A DNA stretch of 9,247 nt, from the NCBI GenBank assembly GCA_035544315.1, contig DATKGB010000233.1, positions 1-9,247 of the forward strand, given 5' to 3'. The notes beneath the pieces are model-generated. The model had not been told where the DNA came from and did no database searches. It was given only the letters and a program-made list of their open reading frames with translations. Below, piece after piece: positions 1 to 6,126 of the stretch. Position numbers and translations under genes: made by a program. Within the stretch, counting starts at the first letter, position 1, and each line of letters starts with the position of its first letter. Origin of the DNA: JALYSX01 sp035544315. GTDB lineage: Bacteria > Vulcanimicrobiota > Vulcanimicrobiia > Vulcanimicrobiales > Vulcanimicrobiaceae.

Positions 1-341
1 CGCGGCGAAGTACGAGTGAAAAAGGCTCCATCGGCGAAGACACCGCCGCCGCCCATCTGGCCCTCCAGGGCTATCGAATCCTCCAGCGCAACGTCCGCCT
101 ACCGGGCGGGGAGATCGACTTGGTCTGTCTCGACGGAGCAACGCTGGTCTTCGTTGAAGTGAAGAGCCGTAGCAAAGCGGGCTTCGGGTCGGCCCTCCAC
201 GCCGTCGATGCCCGCAAGCGCGCCGCCCTGCGGCGACTTGCGGCGGATTACGCGCAGATCGTCGCACCGACTGCGCGCTATCGGTTCGACGTCGTGGCGT
301 TGGATGGAGAACGAATCGTCTTGCATCGGAACGCGTTTTAG
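1..341 (+). CDS. yraN: YraN/UPF0102 family nuclease-fold protein (5' partial)
   Basis: The reading frame is open from the left edge (first full codon at 3) to TAG at 339-341, so the start lies just outside the window. The visible 112 residues carry the hallmarks of the UPF0102/YraN family. These are an N-terminal G-x-x-GED-TAA helix, the GYRILQRN strand, the GEIDLV motif, and FVEVKSRS followed by FGSALHAVD and a late YRFDVVAL strand. GEIDL plus the E-x-K of FVEVK form the restriction-endonuclease-like metal site (D, E, K) known from this family. The cellular role of YraN proteins is not settled; they often sit near rnhB and DNA-processing genes. Only a few N-terminal residues are probably missing. 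The next gene starts 17 bp downstream, so co-transcription with the kinase is likely. No in-window ATG precedes the conserved N-terminus, and an internal TTG at 120 would cut through GEIDLV, so it is not the start. Confidence 0.9.
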   Translation, partial: RRSTSEKGSIGEDTAAAHLALQGYRILQRNVRLPGGEIDLVCLDGATLVFVEVKSRSKAGFGSALHAVDARKRAALRRLAADYAQIVAPTARYRFDVVALDGERIVLHRNAF

Positions 342-358
342 ATGGACGACAACGGTTG

Positions 359-1630
359 ATGGAAGCCCTCCAAGGACGGATTTTCGGCGATCGTTACGAA
401 ATCGCCGAGCTCATCGGACGCGGTGGGACCGCGGACACGTACCGGGCCAGCGACGTGCGGCTGGGTCGCGACGTCGCGGTCAAAGTGCTGTTGGATCGTT
501 CCGACGACGTCACCCAGCGGCTTCTTTTGGAAGCCCGGGCTATGGCCGCTCTCAACCATCCCAAGATCGTCGCCGTCTACGACGCCGGCGTGCACGACGG
601 CCTGGCCTACATCGTCATGGAGTACGTGCGCGGCAAAACCATCTGCGACTTGGAAGGTGGAGCGCTCACTTACAAACAGGCGCTCGGGTATCTCGTCGAC
701 GTTCTCGAGGCGCTCGACTACGCCCACGCGCAAGGGGTCATCCATCGCGACGTCAAGCCGTCTAACATCATGACCGTCAAGGACGGAGAAAACGTCAAGC
801 TGATGGACTTCGGGCTAGCCCGGCGGTCGACCGACGTCACACAAACCACGCATAGCGGTGCGATCGTGGGAACGATCGCGTATCTCGCGCCCGAACGCTT
901 TCTTTCCAAACCGTCCGACGTTCGCAGCGACCTTTACTCCGTCGGTGCGGTCATGTATGAAATCTTCACTGGAACCGTTCCGTTTCGCAACGATCGCGAC
1001 GACGTCGTCGCAACGATGTTTTCCCACGTGCACGACCTCCCGACTCCGGCCCGCGAGATCAGCCGCAACATTCCCGAACATCTCGAGCGCGTCATCATGC
1101 GGTCGATCGAAAAAGATCCCGGGCGCCGCTACCAAAACGCGCGCGCTTACATCGCCGATCTGCGCGCGCTGCTCGCACCACATCAGCCGGCCAGCGTCGA
1201 AACGCGAACCCCTCGCCCCGTCGCGCGGGGCGATAACCAAACCGTTACCGATCCGTCGCTGCGGGAAGCGCTCGATCGGGCGCTGGCGCCCTCGCGCAAT
1301 CGCAACGACGCGTTGGAGGCCGTCCTGCGAGGCATGATGGCGACCCGCCGCCGTCGCTACGACGAAGCGATGGAAGCCTACCTCTTGGCCTTGCATGAAT
1401 TGACCGTCAGCGGAAGTAATGTGGAGTACGCGAAGACCGCATTAAAATATGGGGCGATGCTCTTGCAAAAAGCTTCTGACGGCGTGCGCGAGCGCACCGA
1501 GCTTCGGGACGGCGTCCATCGCCTCAACGAGGCCCTTCGATTCTTTCACGACTACGGCTTGCGCGACCAATACGGCGAAGCCGAGTACATGATCAACGCG
1601 CTGGAACGCGCGGCCATCGGAATGTCTTAG
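359..1630 (+). CDS. Cytosolic Hanks-type serine/threonine protein kinase with C-terminal helical (TPR-like) region
   Basis: This 423-aa protein has an N-terminal eukaryotic-like kinase domain (about residues 12-272). Numbering from ATG 359, it shows the glycine loop IGRGGTADTY (19-28), the ATP-anchoring Lys42 in VAVKVL and the alpha-C Glu58. It also shows the catalytic loop HRDVKPSN (Asp131), the Mg-binding DFG (Asp150), the APE motif (177-179) and the SDLYSVG alpha-F segment. Every catalytic residue is present, so it should be active. After a proline/arginine-rich linker (about 273-298) the C-terminal 125 residues are helical, with two TPR-like stretches around 334-372 and 385-420. No transmembrane segment is visible, unlike PknB-type receptor kinases, so this looks like a soluble kinase whose C-terminus binds partners. 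An alternative TTG start lies one codon upstream at 356; the ATG is preferred, although no clear Shine-Dalgarno precedes either. Stop-to-start distance to the amino-acid permease is 11 bp, which suggests co-transcription. Substrates cannot be read from the sequence. Confidence 0.93.
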   Translation: MEALQGRIFGDRYEIAELIGRGGTADTYRASDVRLGRDVAVKVLLDRSDDVTQRLLLEARAMAALNHPKIVAVYDAGVHDGLAYIVMEYVRGKTICDLEGGALTYKQALGYLVDVLEALDYAHAQGVIHRDVKPSNIMTVKDGENVKLMDFGLARRSTDVTQTTHSGAIVGTIAYLAPERFLSKPSDVRSDLYSVGAVMYEIFTGTVPFRNDRDDVVATMFSHVHDLPTPAREISRNIPEHLERVIMRSIEKDPGRRYQNARAYIADLRALLAPHQPASVETRTPRPVARGDNQTVTDPSLREALDRALAPSRNRNDALEAVLRGMMATRRRRYDEAMEAYLLALHELTVSGSNVEYAKTALKYGAMLLQKASDGVRERTELRDGVHRLNEALRFFHDYGLRDQYGEAEYMINALERAAIGMS

Positions 1631-1641
1631 AGATCCTATCA

Positions 1642-3270
1642 GTGCCTGAACAAAAAAAGCCGGAGCTCCGCCGCTCCGTCACGCCGTGGGGTTCCTTCTC
1701 GTGGGGCTACTCAGATGTTGGCGCCGATATTTTCGTCGGACTCGGACTGGTGCTGGGCGCCGCGGCGGGCGCATCCAACGTCGCGTTCCTGTTTGCCGGT
1801 ATCGTCTACGTCTGCATCGGCCTGGCTTACACCGAGCTGGCCGCGACCTACCCGGTCGCCGGCGGCGGGCAATACTTCGTGCTGCGCGGCTTGGGTGACA
1901 TCTTCGGATTCATCGCCGGCTGGGCCGTCCTGCTCGACTTCACGATCGACATCTCGCTGTTCACTTGGACGTGCGTCGACTACATGAGTTCACTTGTGCC
2001 CGGCCTAAGCTCGTCGCTGCATCCATGGAGTCACTTTGGTATCTGCACGCTGCTGATCGTCGGGCTGTGCCTACTCAACTTAGTCGGCGTGCGCGAATCG
2101 ACGGCCTTCAACGGGGTCGTCAGCGCGCTGGACATCTGCAGCGAAACGGCCATTCTCACGCTTGGCTTCCTGTTTGCGTTCGACCCGCACTTGCTGGTGC
2201 ATACGATGCAAGTCAGTTGGCCAAGCGCCGACATGTTCATGAAGGGCATTTCGCTGGCGATCGTCTCGTTCGTCGGCCTGGAATCGATTTCGCAGGCCGC
2301 TCAGGAGACGCAGCGGCCGGCCTCGATCATCCCTCGAACTTCGATCGCCCTGATCCTCACGATTCTCATCTTCGCGCTATCCTATTCCAATCTGGCGTTG
2401 GGCATGCATACCTGGCATGCAATTCCGCACGACGCCCACGGCCATGCGCAAATGCTGTGGCAGTGGCTAGGCAACGACGAAAACAACGGTAAAGCCGTCG
2501 CTTTGCTGGCCGCGCAGGTGCCATACTTCGGCGCGCTCGCGGCCTTCTACGTTCCGATCCTGGGCGCGATCTTGCTCCTGATCTCCTCGAACTCCGGCGT
2601 CTTTGGTTCCTCGCGTATCGCCTATGCGATGAGCAAAGGTGGCCTGCTGCCGTCGATCTTCCAACGCGTCCATCCGAAGTTTCGCACGCCGGTCGTTTCG
2701 ATCGTCGCGTTCTCGGCCGTGGCGTTCCTCGAACTGGGCTTTGCCGCGATTCCAACGCTCGAACCGGGAGCCGCGCGCTTGTACGCGCATTGGTTTAACG
2801 GCGAGGGCGGTCTGGACTTTCTGGCCGACTTGTACGCGTTCGGTGCGGCTACGAGCTATTCGTTCGTCTTCATCGCGCTCATCGCGTTGCGTCTATACGA
2901 TCCGCTCAGCCCGCGCAAATTCAAGATCCCGTTCAACATCCCGTTCAAGGTTCGCGGCGAACGCGTCGAGTTTCCGATCGTCGGGGTCGTGGGGTTCATG
3001 GGCATCTTCGCGATTCTGCTGTTCACGCTCAAGACCCATATCATCGGCCGCATCGCCGGTCCCTCATGGCTGATCTTGGGCATCATCATCTACCTGATCT
3101 ATCGCGCGCAGCATAAGCTGCCGCTGTTTCGCTCCAAGAAACGCGATTGGCGCAAAGAACAGGTCGATATTCTACGCAACGCCGGCGAGCTCGAACTGAT
3201 GGATGAGTATCTGGCCAACCTCAAAGCCAGCGACGCGCGGATCGCCGCGGCGGCGGAGCAGCCGGCATGA
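1642..3270 (+). CDS. APC-superfamily amino acid permease
   Basis: This 542-aa inner-membrane transporter belongs to the amino acid-polyamine-organocation superfamily and probably imports or exchanges an amino acid or related amine. About 12 hydrophobic segments can be placed, roughly at 22-42, 47-68, 84-104, 130-150, 158-181, 201-218, 233-254, 289-316, 350-371, 392-417, 445-464 and 472-489. Family signatures include the TM1 segment GYSDVGADIFVGLG, whose glycine-rich break corresponds to the substrate site. Others are the TM6 motif GLESISQAAQET followed by RPASIIPR, and the TM8 region SSNSGVFGSSRIAYAMSKGG then LLP and VHPKFRTP. The last ~50 residues are a charged, helical cytoplasmic tail. Start is GTG 1642, 11 bp after the kinase stop, with a weak ribosome-binding site; no better in-frame start precedes the conserved N-terminus. 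The stop overlaps the next start as ATGA. Substrate specificity cannot be assigned. The following small membrane protein and tethered Usp domain are its likely partners. Confidence 0.92.
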   Translation: MPEQKKPELRRSVTPWGSFSWGYSDVGADIFVGLGLVLGAAAGASNVAFLFAGIVYVCIGLAYTELAATYPVAGGGQYFVLRGLGDIFGFIAGWAVLLDFTIDISLFTWTCVDYMSSLVPGLSSSLHPWSHFGICTLLIVGLCLLNLVGVRESTAFNGVVSALDICSETAILTLGFLFAFDPHLLVHTMQVSWPSADMFMKGISLAIVSFVGLESISQAAQETQRPASIIPRTSIALILTILIFALSYSNLALGMHTWHAIPHDAHGHAQMLWQWLGNDENNGKAVALLAAQVPYFGALAAFYVPILGAILLLISSNSGVFGSSRIAYAMSKGGLLPSIFQRVHPKFRTPVVSIVAFSAVAFLELGFAAIPTLEPGAARLYAHWFNGEGGLDFLADLYAFGAATSYSFVFIALIALRLYDPLSPRKFKIPFNIPFKVRGERVEFPIVGVVGFMGIFAILLFTLKTHIIGRIAGPSWLILGIIIYLIYRAQHKLPLFRSKKRDWRKEQVDILRNAGELELMDEYLANLKASDARIAAAAEQPA

Positions 3271-3452
3271 TCCCTCTGCGGTTCGTGTTGGCAGTGCTGC
3301 TGATCGGCATGGGCATGGTGGTCCTTGCCAGGGTCGTGAGCCTGGGCATTCATCCCGAGATTTTCCCGGGCGTCATCTTAGGTGCGGCGATTCTCGCGCT
3401 GGGCGTGCATCGCATGAGCCTGGTCCTACGGGCCTGGAAGGCGACGCGATGA
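3267..3452 (+). CDS. Small two-TM membrane protein between permease and Usp gene
   Basis: This 61-aa hydrophobic protein belongs to no family I recognise. It has two predicted membrane helices (about residues 4-24 and 32-52), a short connecting loop around GIHPEIFPG, and a basic C-terminus (RAWKATR). By the positive-inside rule the C-terminus is probably cytoplasmic. The start ATG overlaps the permease stop (ATGA at 3267-3270), with GGAG at 3255-3258 giving an 8-nt spacing. Its own TGA overlaps the next ATG (3449-3452). This chain of overlaps implies translational coupling and supports it as a real gene despite its size. By position it may be an accessory subunit that assembles with the permease or helps anchor the Usp protein, but that is inference from position only. 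Confidence 0.75.
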   Translation: MIPLRFVLAVLLIGMGMVVLARVVSLGIHPEIFPGVILGAAILALGVHRMSLVLRAWKATR

Positions 3453-4066
3453 CCGGCGTTCACATGACGCTCGCCGGAGCGCTCATCGCGATCATCATCG
3501 CCGTCTCGACGGCCGCCACGCTGTTTTGGATGCTCCATCCGCCCGCCTCGTTGGTTCAAAAGCTCGCGAAGGAAGCCGAGAGCGAGCTGGTTCGAATGGT
3601 CGGCAGCATCTTGGTGGTCTTCTCGCCCGACATTCTCTCGGGCCACATGCTCGCTCTGGCCGCCAAGCTCGCGCGCCGGCAAAAAACCGAGCTCTTGGCG
3701 CTGTATATCATCGAGGTGCCTTACACGTTGCCCCCCGATGCCGAGATGGTCGAGGAAGAGCGCGTGGGCTTGGATGCTTTAGGTGCCGCAGAGACGATCG
3801 CGATCAACAACGGGGTCGACCTGCGCACCGAAATCGTCAAAGCGCGCGTCACCAGTCAAGCGGTCCTCGACATCGCCAAACGCGAGAAGGCCGACCTCAT
3901 CATCTTGGGATCGTTCCGCGAAGGCAAGTACACCGGAGCGCCGTTAGGTCGAGCGATCGAGACGATCGCCGCCGAAGCCAAATGCGACGTACTGATCGGC
4001 GTCGAAGGCAAGCATGGAACCTTGCTCGTCGACGAGACGTTAGCCATACCCGACCAACCAGTTTGA
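3449..4066 (+). CDS. Membrane-anchored universal stress (UspA-domain) protein
   Basis: This 205-aa protein has one N-terminal membrane segment (about residues 7-28) followed by a UspA-type alpha/beta domain (about 50-186). The Usp fold is seen in the first strand SILVVFSPD, the helix HMLALAAKLARRQ, the strand LLALYIIEV, the helix AVLDIAKREKADLIILGS and the final strand CDVLIGV. The usual ATP motif G-2x-G-9x-G-S/T is altered here. It reads Gly154-SF-Arg157, nine residues, then Gly167-Arg168, so the second glycine and the phosphate-contacting Ser/Thr are both arginine. ATP binding is therefore doubtful. Start ATG 3449 overlaps the upstream stop (ATGA), with GGAAGG at 3436-3441 about 7 nt ahead. 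The frame stays open upstream to 3203, but that part lies in the permease coding sequence and is discarded. Some APC permeases carry a C-terminal Usp domain; here the same parts are split into separate genes, which suggests that this domain regulates the permease from the cytoplasmic face. Confidence 0.85.
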   Translation: MTGVHMTLAGALIAIIIAVSTAATLFWMLHPPASLVQKLAKEAESELVRMVGSILVVFSPDILSGHMLALAAKLARRQKTELLALYIIEVPYTLPPDAEMVEEERVGLDALGAAETIAINNGVDLRTEIVKARVTSQAVLDIAKREKADLIILGSFREGKYTGAPLGRAIETIAAEAKCDVLIGVEGKHGTLLVDETLAIPDQPV

Positions 4067-4080
4067 GACGGAGGACCACC

Positions 4081-4755
4081 ATGTCGTTCAAACGCTTTTC
4101 TTTCCTCGCGGTCGCCGCAGCGCTGCTGGCGGCCACCACGCCCGCCTATCCCGCGCTTGCCGGAGGCACGACGCCCGCGCTGACGGCCTTCGACCAGGCC
4201 TTCGCCCAAATCAACGATTACACGTACAACTTGCGGGCGCACGAAGTGCAAGGCGGCAGCGTACAGGATCGCGTGTACGCCTATTCCTTCATGAAACCGC
4301 ACTTCGCCAAGACATTGATTACGTCGGGCGACGGCAACGGTTCGGGCGGCGTTTGGGCCGGCGGCAATCAAGTCAGCGGCCATCAAGGCGGCTTTCTGTC
4401 GGGCATCCACCTCAAAGTCGGCTTGCACGACGGACGCGCGACCTCGATGCTGGGACACACGATTCCCGATGGGCTCATGCAAAACGCCGTGGCGCGCTAC
4501 AAAAACGTAGCCGGCGGCCTCTCGCAGCATGTCGGCGGCCGGATCGACGGCGTTCAAACCGACGAGGTCGTCCTGGTTCCGTCCAACCCGTCCGCGCAAG
4601 ATAACGGCGCTACCCGCGACACGATCTACTTCTCGCAAACCAGCCATCTACCAATGCGCGAGATCCTCTATGTCGGCGACAAAGTACTCGTCGATGACTC
4701 GTTTCTCAACGTAAAAACCAACACCGGCCTAACCCAAAACGACTTCCCCTTTTAG
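4081..4755 (+). CDS. Secreted DUF1571-like protein
   Basis: This 224-aa exported protein has a typical Sec signal peptide: basic start MSFKR, a hydrophobic alanine/leucine core, and a likely cleavage after PALA near residue 27. The mature part resembles DUF1571/LolA-like proteins. It has an early aromatic strand DYTYNLRAHEV, the segment KPHFAKTLI, and a glycine-rich stretch GNGSGGVWAGGNQV. A histidine/glycine-rich segment follows (GHQGGF, then MLGHTIPDG), and it ends in SFLNVKTNTGLTQNDF, much like the end of DUF1571 proteins (N-x-G-L-T-x-x-DF). The family is thought to bind lipids or act at the envelope, but no enzymatic activity is established. A strong Shine-Dalgarno GGAGGA at 4070-4075, 5 nt before ATG 4081, fixes the start. 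The gene lies 14 bp after the Usp stop, so it may be the last gene of that operon. The family call rests on remembered motifs only. Confidence 0.75.
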   Translation: MSFKRFSFLAVAAALLAATTPAYPALAGGTTPALTAFDQAFAQINDYTYNLRAHEVQGGSVQDRVYAYSFMKPHFAKTLITSGDGNGSGGVWAGGNQVSGHQGGFLSGIHLKVGLHDGRATSMLGHTIPDGLMQNAVARYKNVAGGLSQHVGGRIDGVQTDEVVLVPSNPSAQDNGATRDTIYFSQTSHLPMREILYVGDKVLVDDSFLNVKTNTGLTQNDFPF

Positions 4756-4769
4756 GCGTTGCGCCGCTC

Positions 4770-4865
4770 GCGAACCGTTTTGGTTGGGGATGGATACACC
4801 CGGTCTCACTAATTGTTATTTAATCGTTCGACCGGGCGCATCCATCCCCAACCAAAACGATCCAC
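4770..4865 (-). repeat. Long inverted repeat: 36-bp helix, fully paired only in minus-strand RNA
   Basis: Arms 4770-4805 and 4830-4865 surround a 24-nt AT-rich loop (4806-4829). The 20-bp core (4776-4795 with 4840-4859) is perfect. Over the full 36 positions, 31 are Watson-Crick. The other five (4771/4864, 4773/4862, 4775/4860, 4796/4839, 4798/4837) are A-C on the plus strand and therefore G-U on the minus strand. In a minus-strand transcript the whole helix closes without a break. It begins 14 bp after the DUF1571 stop. No T-run follows either arm, so it is not a textbook intrinsic terminator. It could be a 3'-end stabilising hairpin, an RNase III site, a small RNA or a palindromic repeat element. 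The inverted repeat itself is certain; its function is not. Confidence 0.9.
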
Positions 4866-4908
4866 TCGCTAAGACAAAGGCTACGCTTTGCTACTAATCA
4901 AGCGAGTG
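4863..4908. repeat. Short inverted repeat with nested hairpin between the two long hairpins
   Basis: CACTCGCT (4863-4870) and AGCGAGTG (4901-4908) are perfect 8-bp complements. Inside lies a small hairpin, CAAAG (4875-4879) and CTTTG (4886-4890), around GCTACG. The outer arms overlap the ends of both long helices: 4863-4865 belong to the left one and 4906-4908 to the right one. This fold therefore competes with them. It may be a linker with alternative pairing, or simply coincidental self-complementarity. Confidence 0.6.
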
Positions 4909-5090
4909 AATTGCATGGGTTGAGGCGCGCGAGCGCATCCGAGACGAGGGCTCTGATTTTTTTGCAAAAGCCCGGAGGGCGTTTTCCTTTGGTCGGTGCA
5001 AAAAAACAGCGCAGCAGGAGGCCCCCACGAGGGGGGCCGAGGAGCGTCCGAGGAAGGGTGTGCTTGCGCGCCTCAACCCATGCGATTCGC
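4906..5090 (+). repeat. Candidate structured RNA: 35-bp closing helix, fully paired only in plus-strand RNA
   Basis: Arms 4906-4940 and 5056-5090 pair over 35 consecutive positions, with a perfect 18-bp core (4913-4930 with 5066-5083). Thirty pairs are Watson-Crick. The other five (4907/5089, 4912/5084, 4931/5065, 4935/5061, 4938/5058) are all G-U when read as plus-strand RNA and would be A-C on the minus strand. The enclosed 115 nt hold further helices. There is a 10-bp TTTTTTTGCA/TGCAAAAAAA stem (4957-4966 with 4997-5006), capped by a terminator-like hairpin. A 7-bp GGCCCCC/GGGGGCC stem (5020-5026 with 5032-5038) has an ACGAG loop, and a possible GACG/CGTC pair lies at 4943-4946 with 5045-5048. 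The result is a 185-nt branched fold ending 7 bp from the permease stop. I recognise no known RNA family: no RNase P, SRP or tmRNA signature is visible. A palindromic repeat element is the main alternative. Confidence 0.85.
4966..4985. terminator. Possible bidirectional intrinsic terminator between convergent genes
   Basis: AAAA (4966-4969) and GCCC (4970-4973) pair with GGGC (4977-4980) and TTTT (4982-4985), around a GGA loop with one bulged G. On the plus strand the stem is followed by GTTTTCCTTT; on the minus strand by TTTTGC. Both look like short rho-independent terminators, and the position between two converging transcription units fits. The four-base GC stem is short, and the same bases can join the larger 4906-5090 fold, so its activity is uncertain. 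Confidence 0.5.
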
Positions 5091-5097
5091 GAGCGCG

Positions 5098-6126
5098 CTA
5101 CGCTTTAGTGAAGTAGCGCTTGCGTAATTCGTCCAGGATGACGGCGAGGAGGATGACGACGCCTAGGACGACTTTTTGTAAGTACGGATCGATGTGGAGC
5201 AGGTTCATCGCATTGTCGAGCATGCCGATGAACAACGCACCGAAAAAAGTGCCGATGATCGTACCCCGGCCGCCCATTAAAGAAGTGCCACCGACGACGA
5301 CAGCAGCGATCGCGTTGAGCATCTCATCGCCGGTGCTCGTCTGTGGCGAACCCGATGAGAACAACGCCAAATACAAAAACCCAACGACGGCAGCGCACAG
5401 GCCCGACAAGACGTAGACCAACGTCTTGATGCGTGCGACGCGAACGCCGGCCAAACGCGCGGCTTCTTCGTTGCCGCCGATCGCGAAGACGTACCGCCCG
5501 AAACGGGTGCGCATTAGGAGCACCGAGCACCCGACGGCCACGACCGCCAGCCAGACCACCGGAACCGGGATCGGCGGGAGATGCAATGCGCCCGTAATTC
5601 CGCCCAGGAACGATCCATAACCGGTATTTTGAAACTCCGTGGAGTTGAGGACGATCGGGCGTCCCGCCGAGATGATGTATGACAGGCCGAGCGCGACTTG
5701 CATCATCGCAAGCGTGGTGATAAAGGGCGGCAGGTTTAGTCGAACGACCGGAATCGCGTTGATGTATCCGGCGATGCCTCCCACGGCTAAGCCCGCGGCT
5801 AGAGTGACCGCAATGAGGGCGAATCCGTGGAGGTGCAATGAGTTAGCGACCAATGCCATGACGACGCCGCATAACGACACCAGCGACCCGACCGAGAGAT
5901 CAATGCCCGCCGTGATGATGACGAACGTCTCGCCTAGGCCCAGTATGCAGTTGTAGGTAATCTGGTGTAGAACCTGGACGATGTTGCCGGGGCGCAAGAA
6001 CGCGCCTTGGGCGGCGACGTTGATGACTACGATAAAAACGAAGAACACGACGATCGCGCCGCCGAGGCGTAGCCAAGACGCGCGCTTTGCGCGGTTCTTG
6101 GCCGCCAGATCGATCTCCGGCGTCAT
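5098..6126 (-). CDS. Sugar ABC transporter permease (RbsC-type, CUT2 family)
   Basis: This 342-aa polytopic membrane protein forms the channel of a CUT2 (ribose/galactose/xylose class) importer, probably as a homodimer. Family features are the GLGETFVIITAGIDLSVGS segment (about 63-81), a conserved PPFITTLAMM (133-142), and the cytoplasmic coupling loop AIGGNEEAARLAGVRV (215-230) that docks on the ATPase. GDEMLNAIAAVVVGGTSLMG (266-285) and GGRGTIIGTFFGA (285-297) follow. Eight to ten hydrophobic segments can be seen, and the length matches RbsC. The open frame extends upstream to 6390, but that part is antisense-like read-through of the ATPase gene. The true start is ATG at 6126, whose A-T-G-A overlaps the ATPase stop (6123-6126), so translation is coupled. 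The last codons and TAG abut the right-hand long inverted repeat. Confidence 0.95.
   Translation of the reverse strand: MTPEIDLAAKNRAKRASWLRLGGAIVVFFVFIVVINVAAQGAFLRPGNIVQVLHQITYNCILGLGETFVIITAGIDLSVGSLVSLCGVVMALVANSLHLHGFALIAVTLAAGLAVGGIAGYINAIPVVRLNLPPFITTLAMMQVALGLSYIISAGRPIVLNSTEFQNTGYGSFLGGITGALHLPPIPVPVVWLAVVAVGCSVLLMRTRFGRYVFAIGGNEEAARLAGVRVARIKTLVYVLSGLCAAVVGFLYLALFSSGSPQTSTGDEMLNAIAAVVVGGTSLMGGRGTIIGTFFGALFIGMLDNAMNLLHIDPYLQKVVLGVVILLAVILDELRKRYFTKA

Noticed and set aside
815..1396. 193-aa minus-strand open frame
   Set aside because: It lies opposite the conserved kinase domain; composition is rich in R, G and D without motifs.
3856..4647. 263-aa minus-strand open frame
   Set aside because: It is antisense to the Usp and DUF1571-like genes, which have signal or TM segments, motifs and ribosome-binding sites. 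The minus frame has no recognisable domain and arises from GC-rich codon bias.
4906..5090. Integron attC site or MITE-like transposon
   Set aside because: The arms do not contain the GTTRRRY/RYYYAAC core boxes, no integrase or transposase is nearby, and no convincing target-site duplication flanks the repeat (only ATT on both sides).
4894..5108. Two 60-65 aa open frames in the convergent gap
   Set aside because: They lie within the inverted-repeat element, have biased low-complexity composition and no ribosome-binding site; the RNA structure explains the sequence better.
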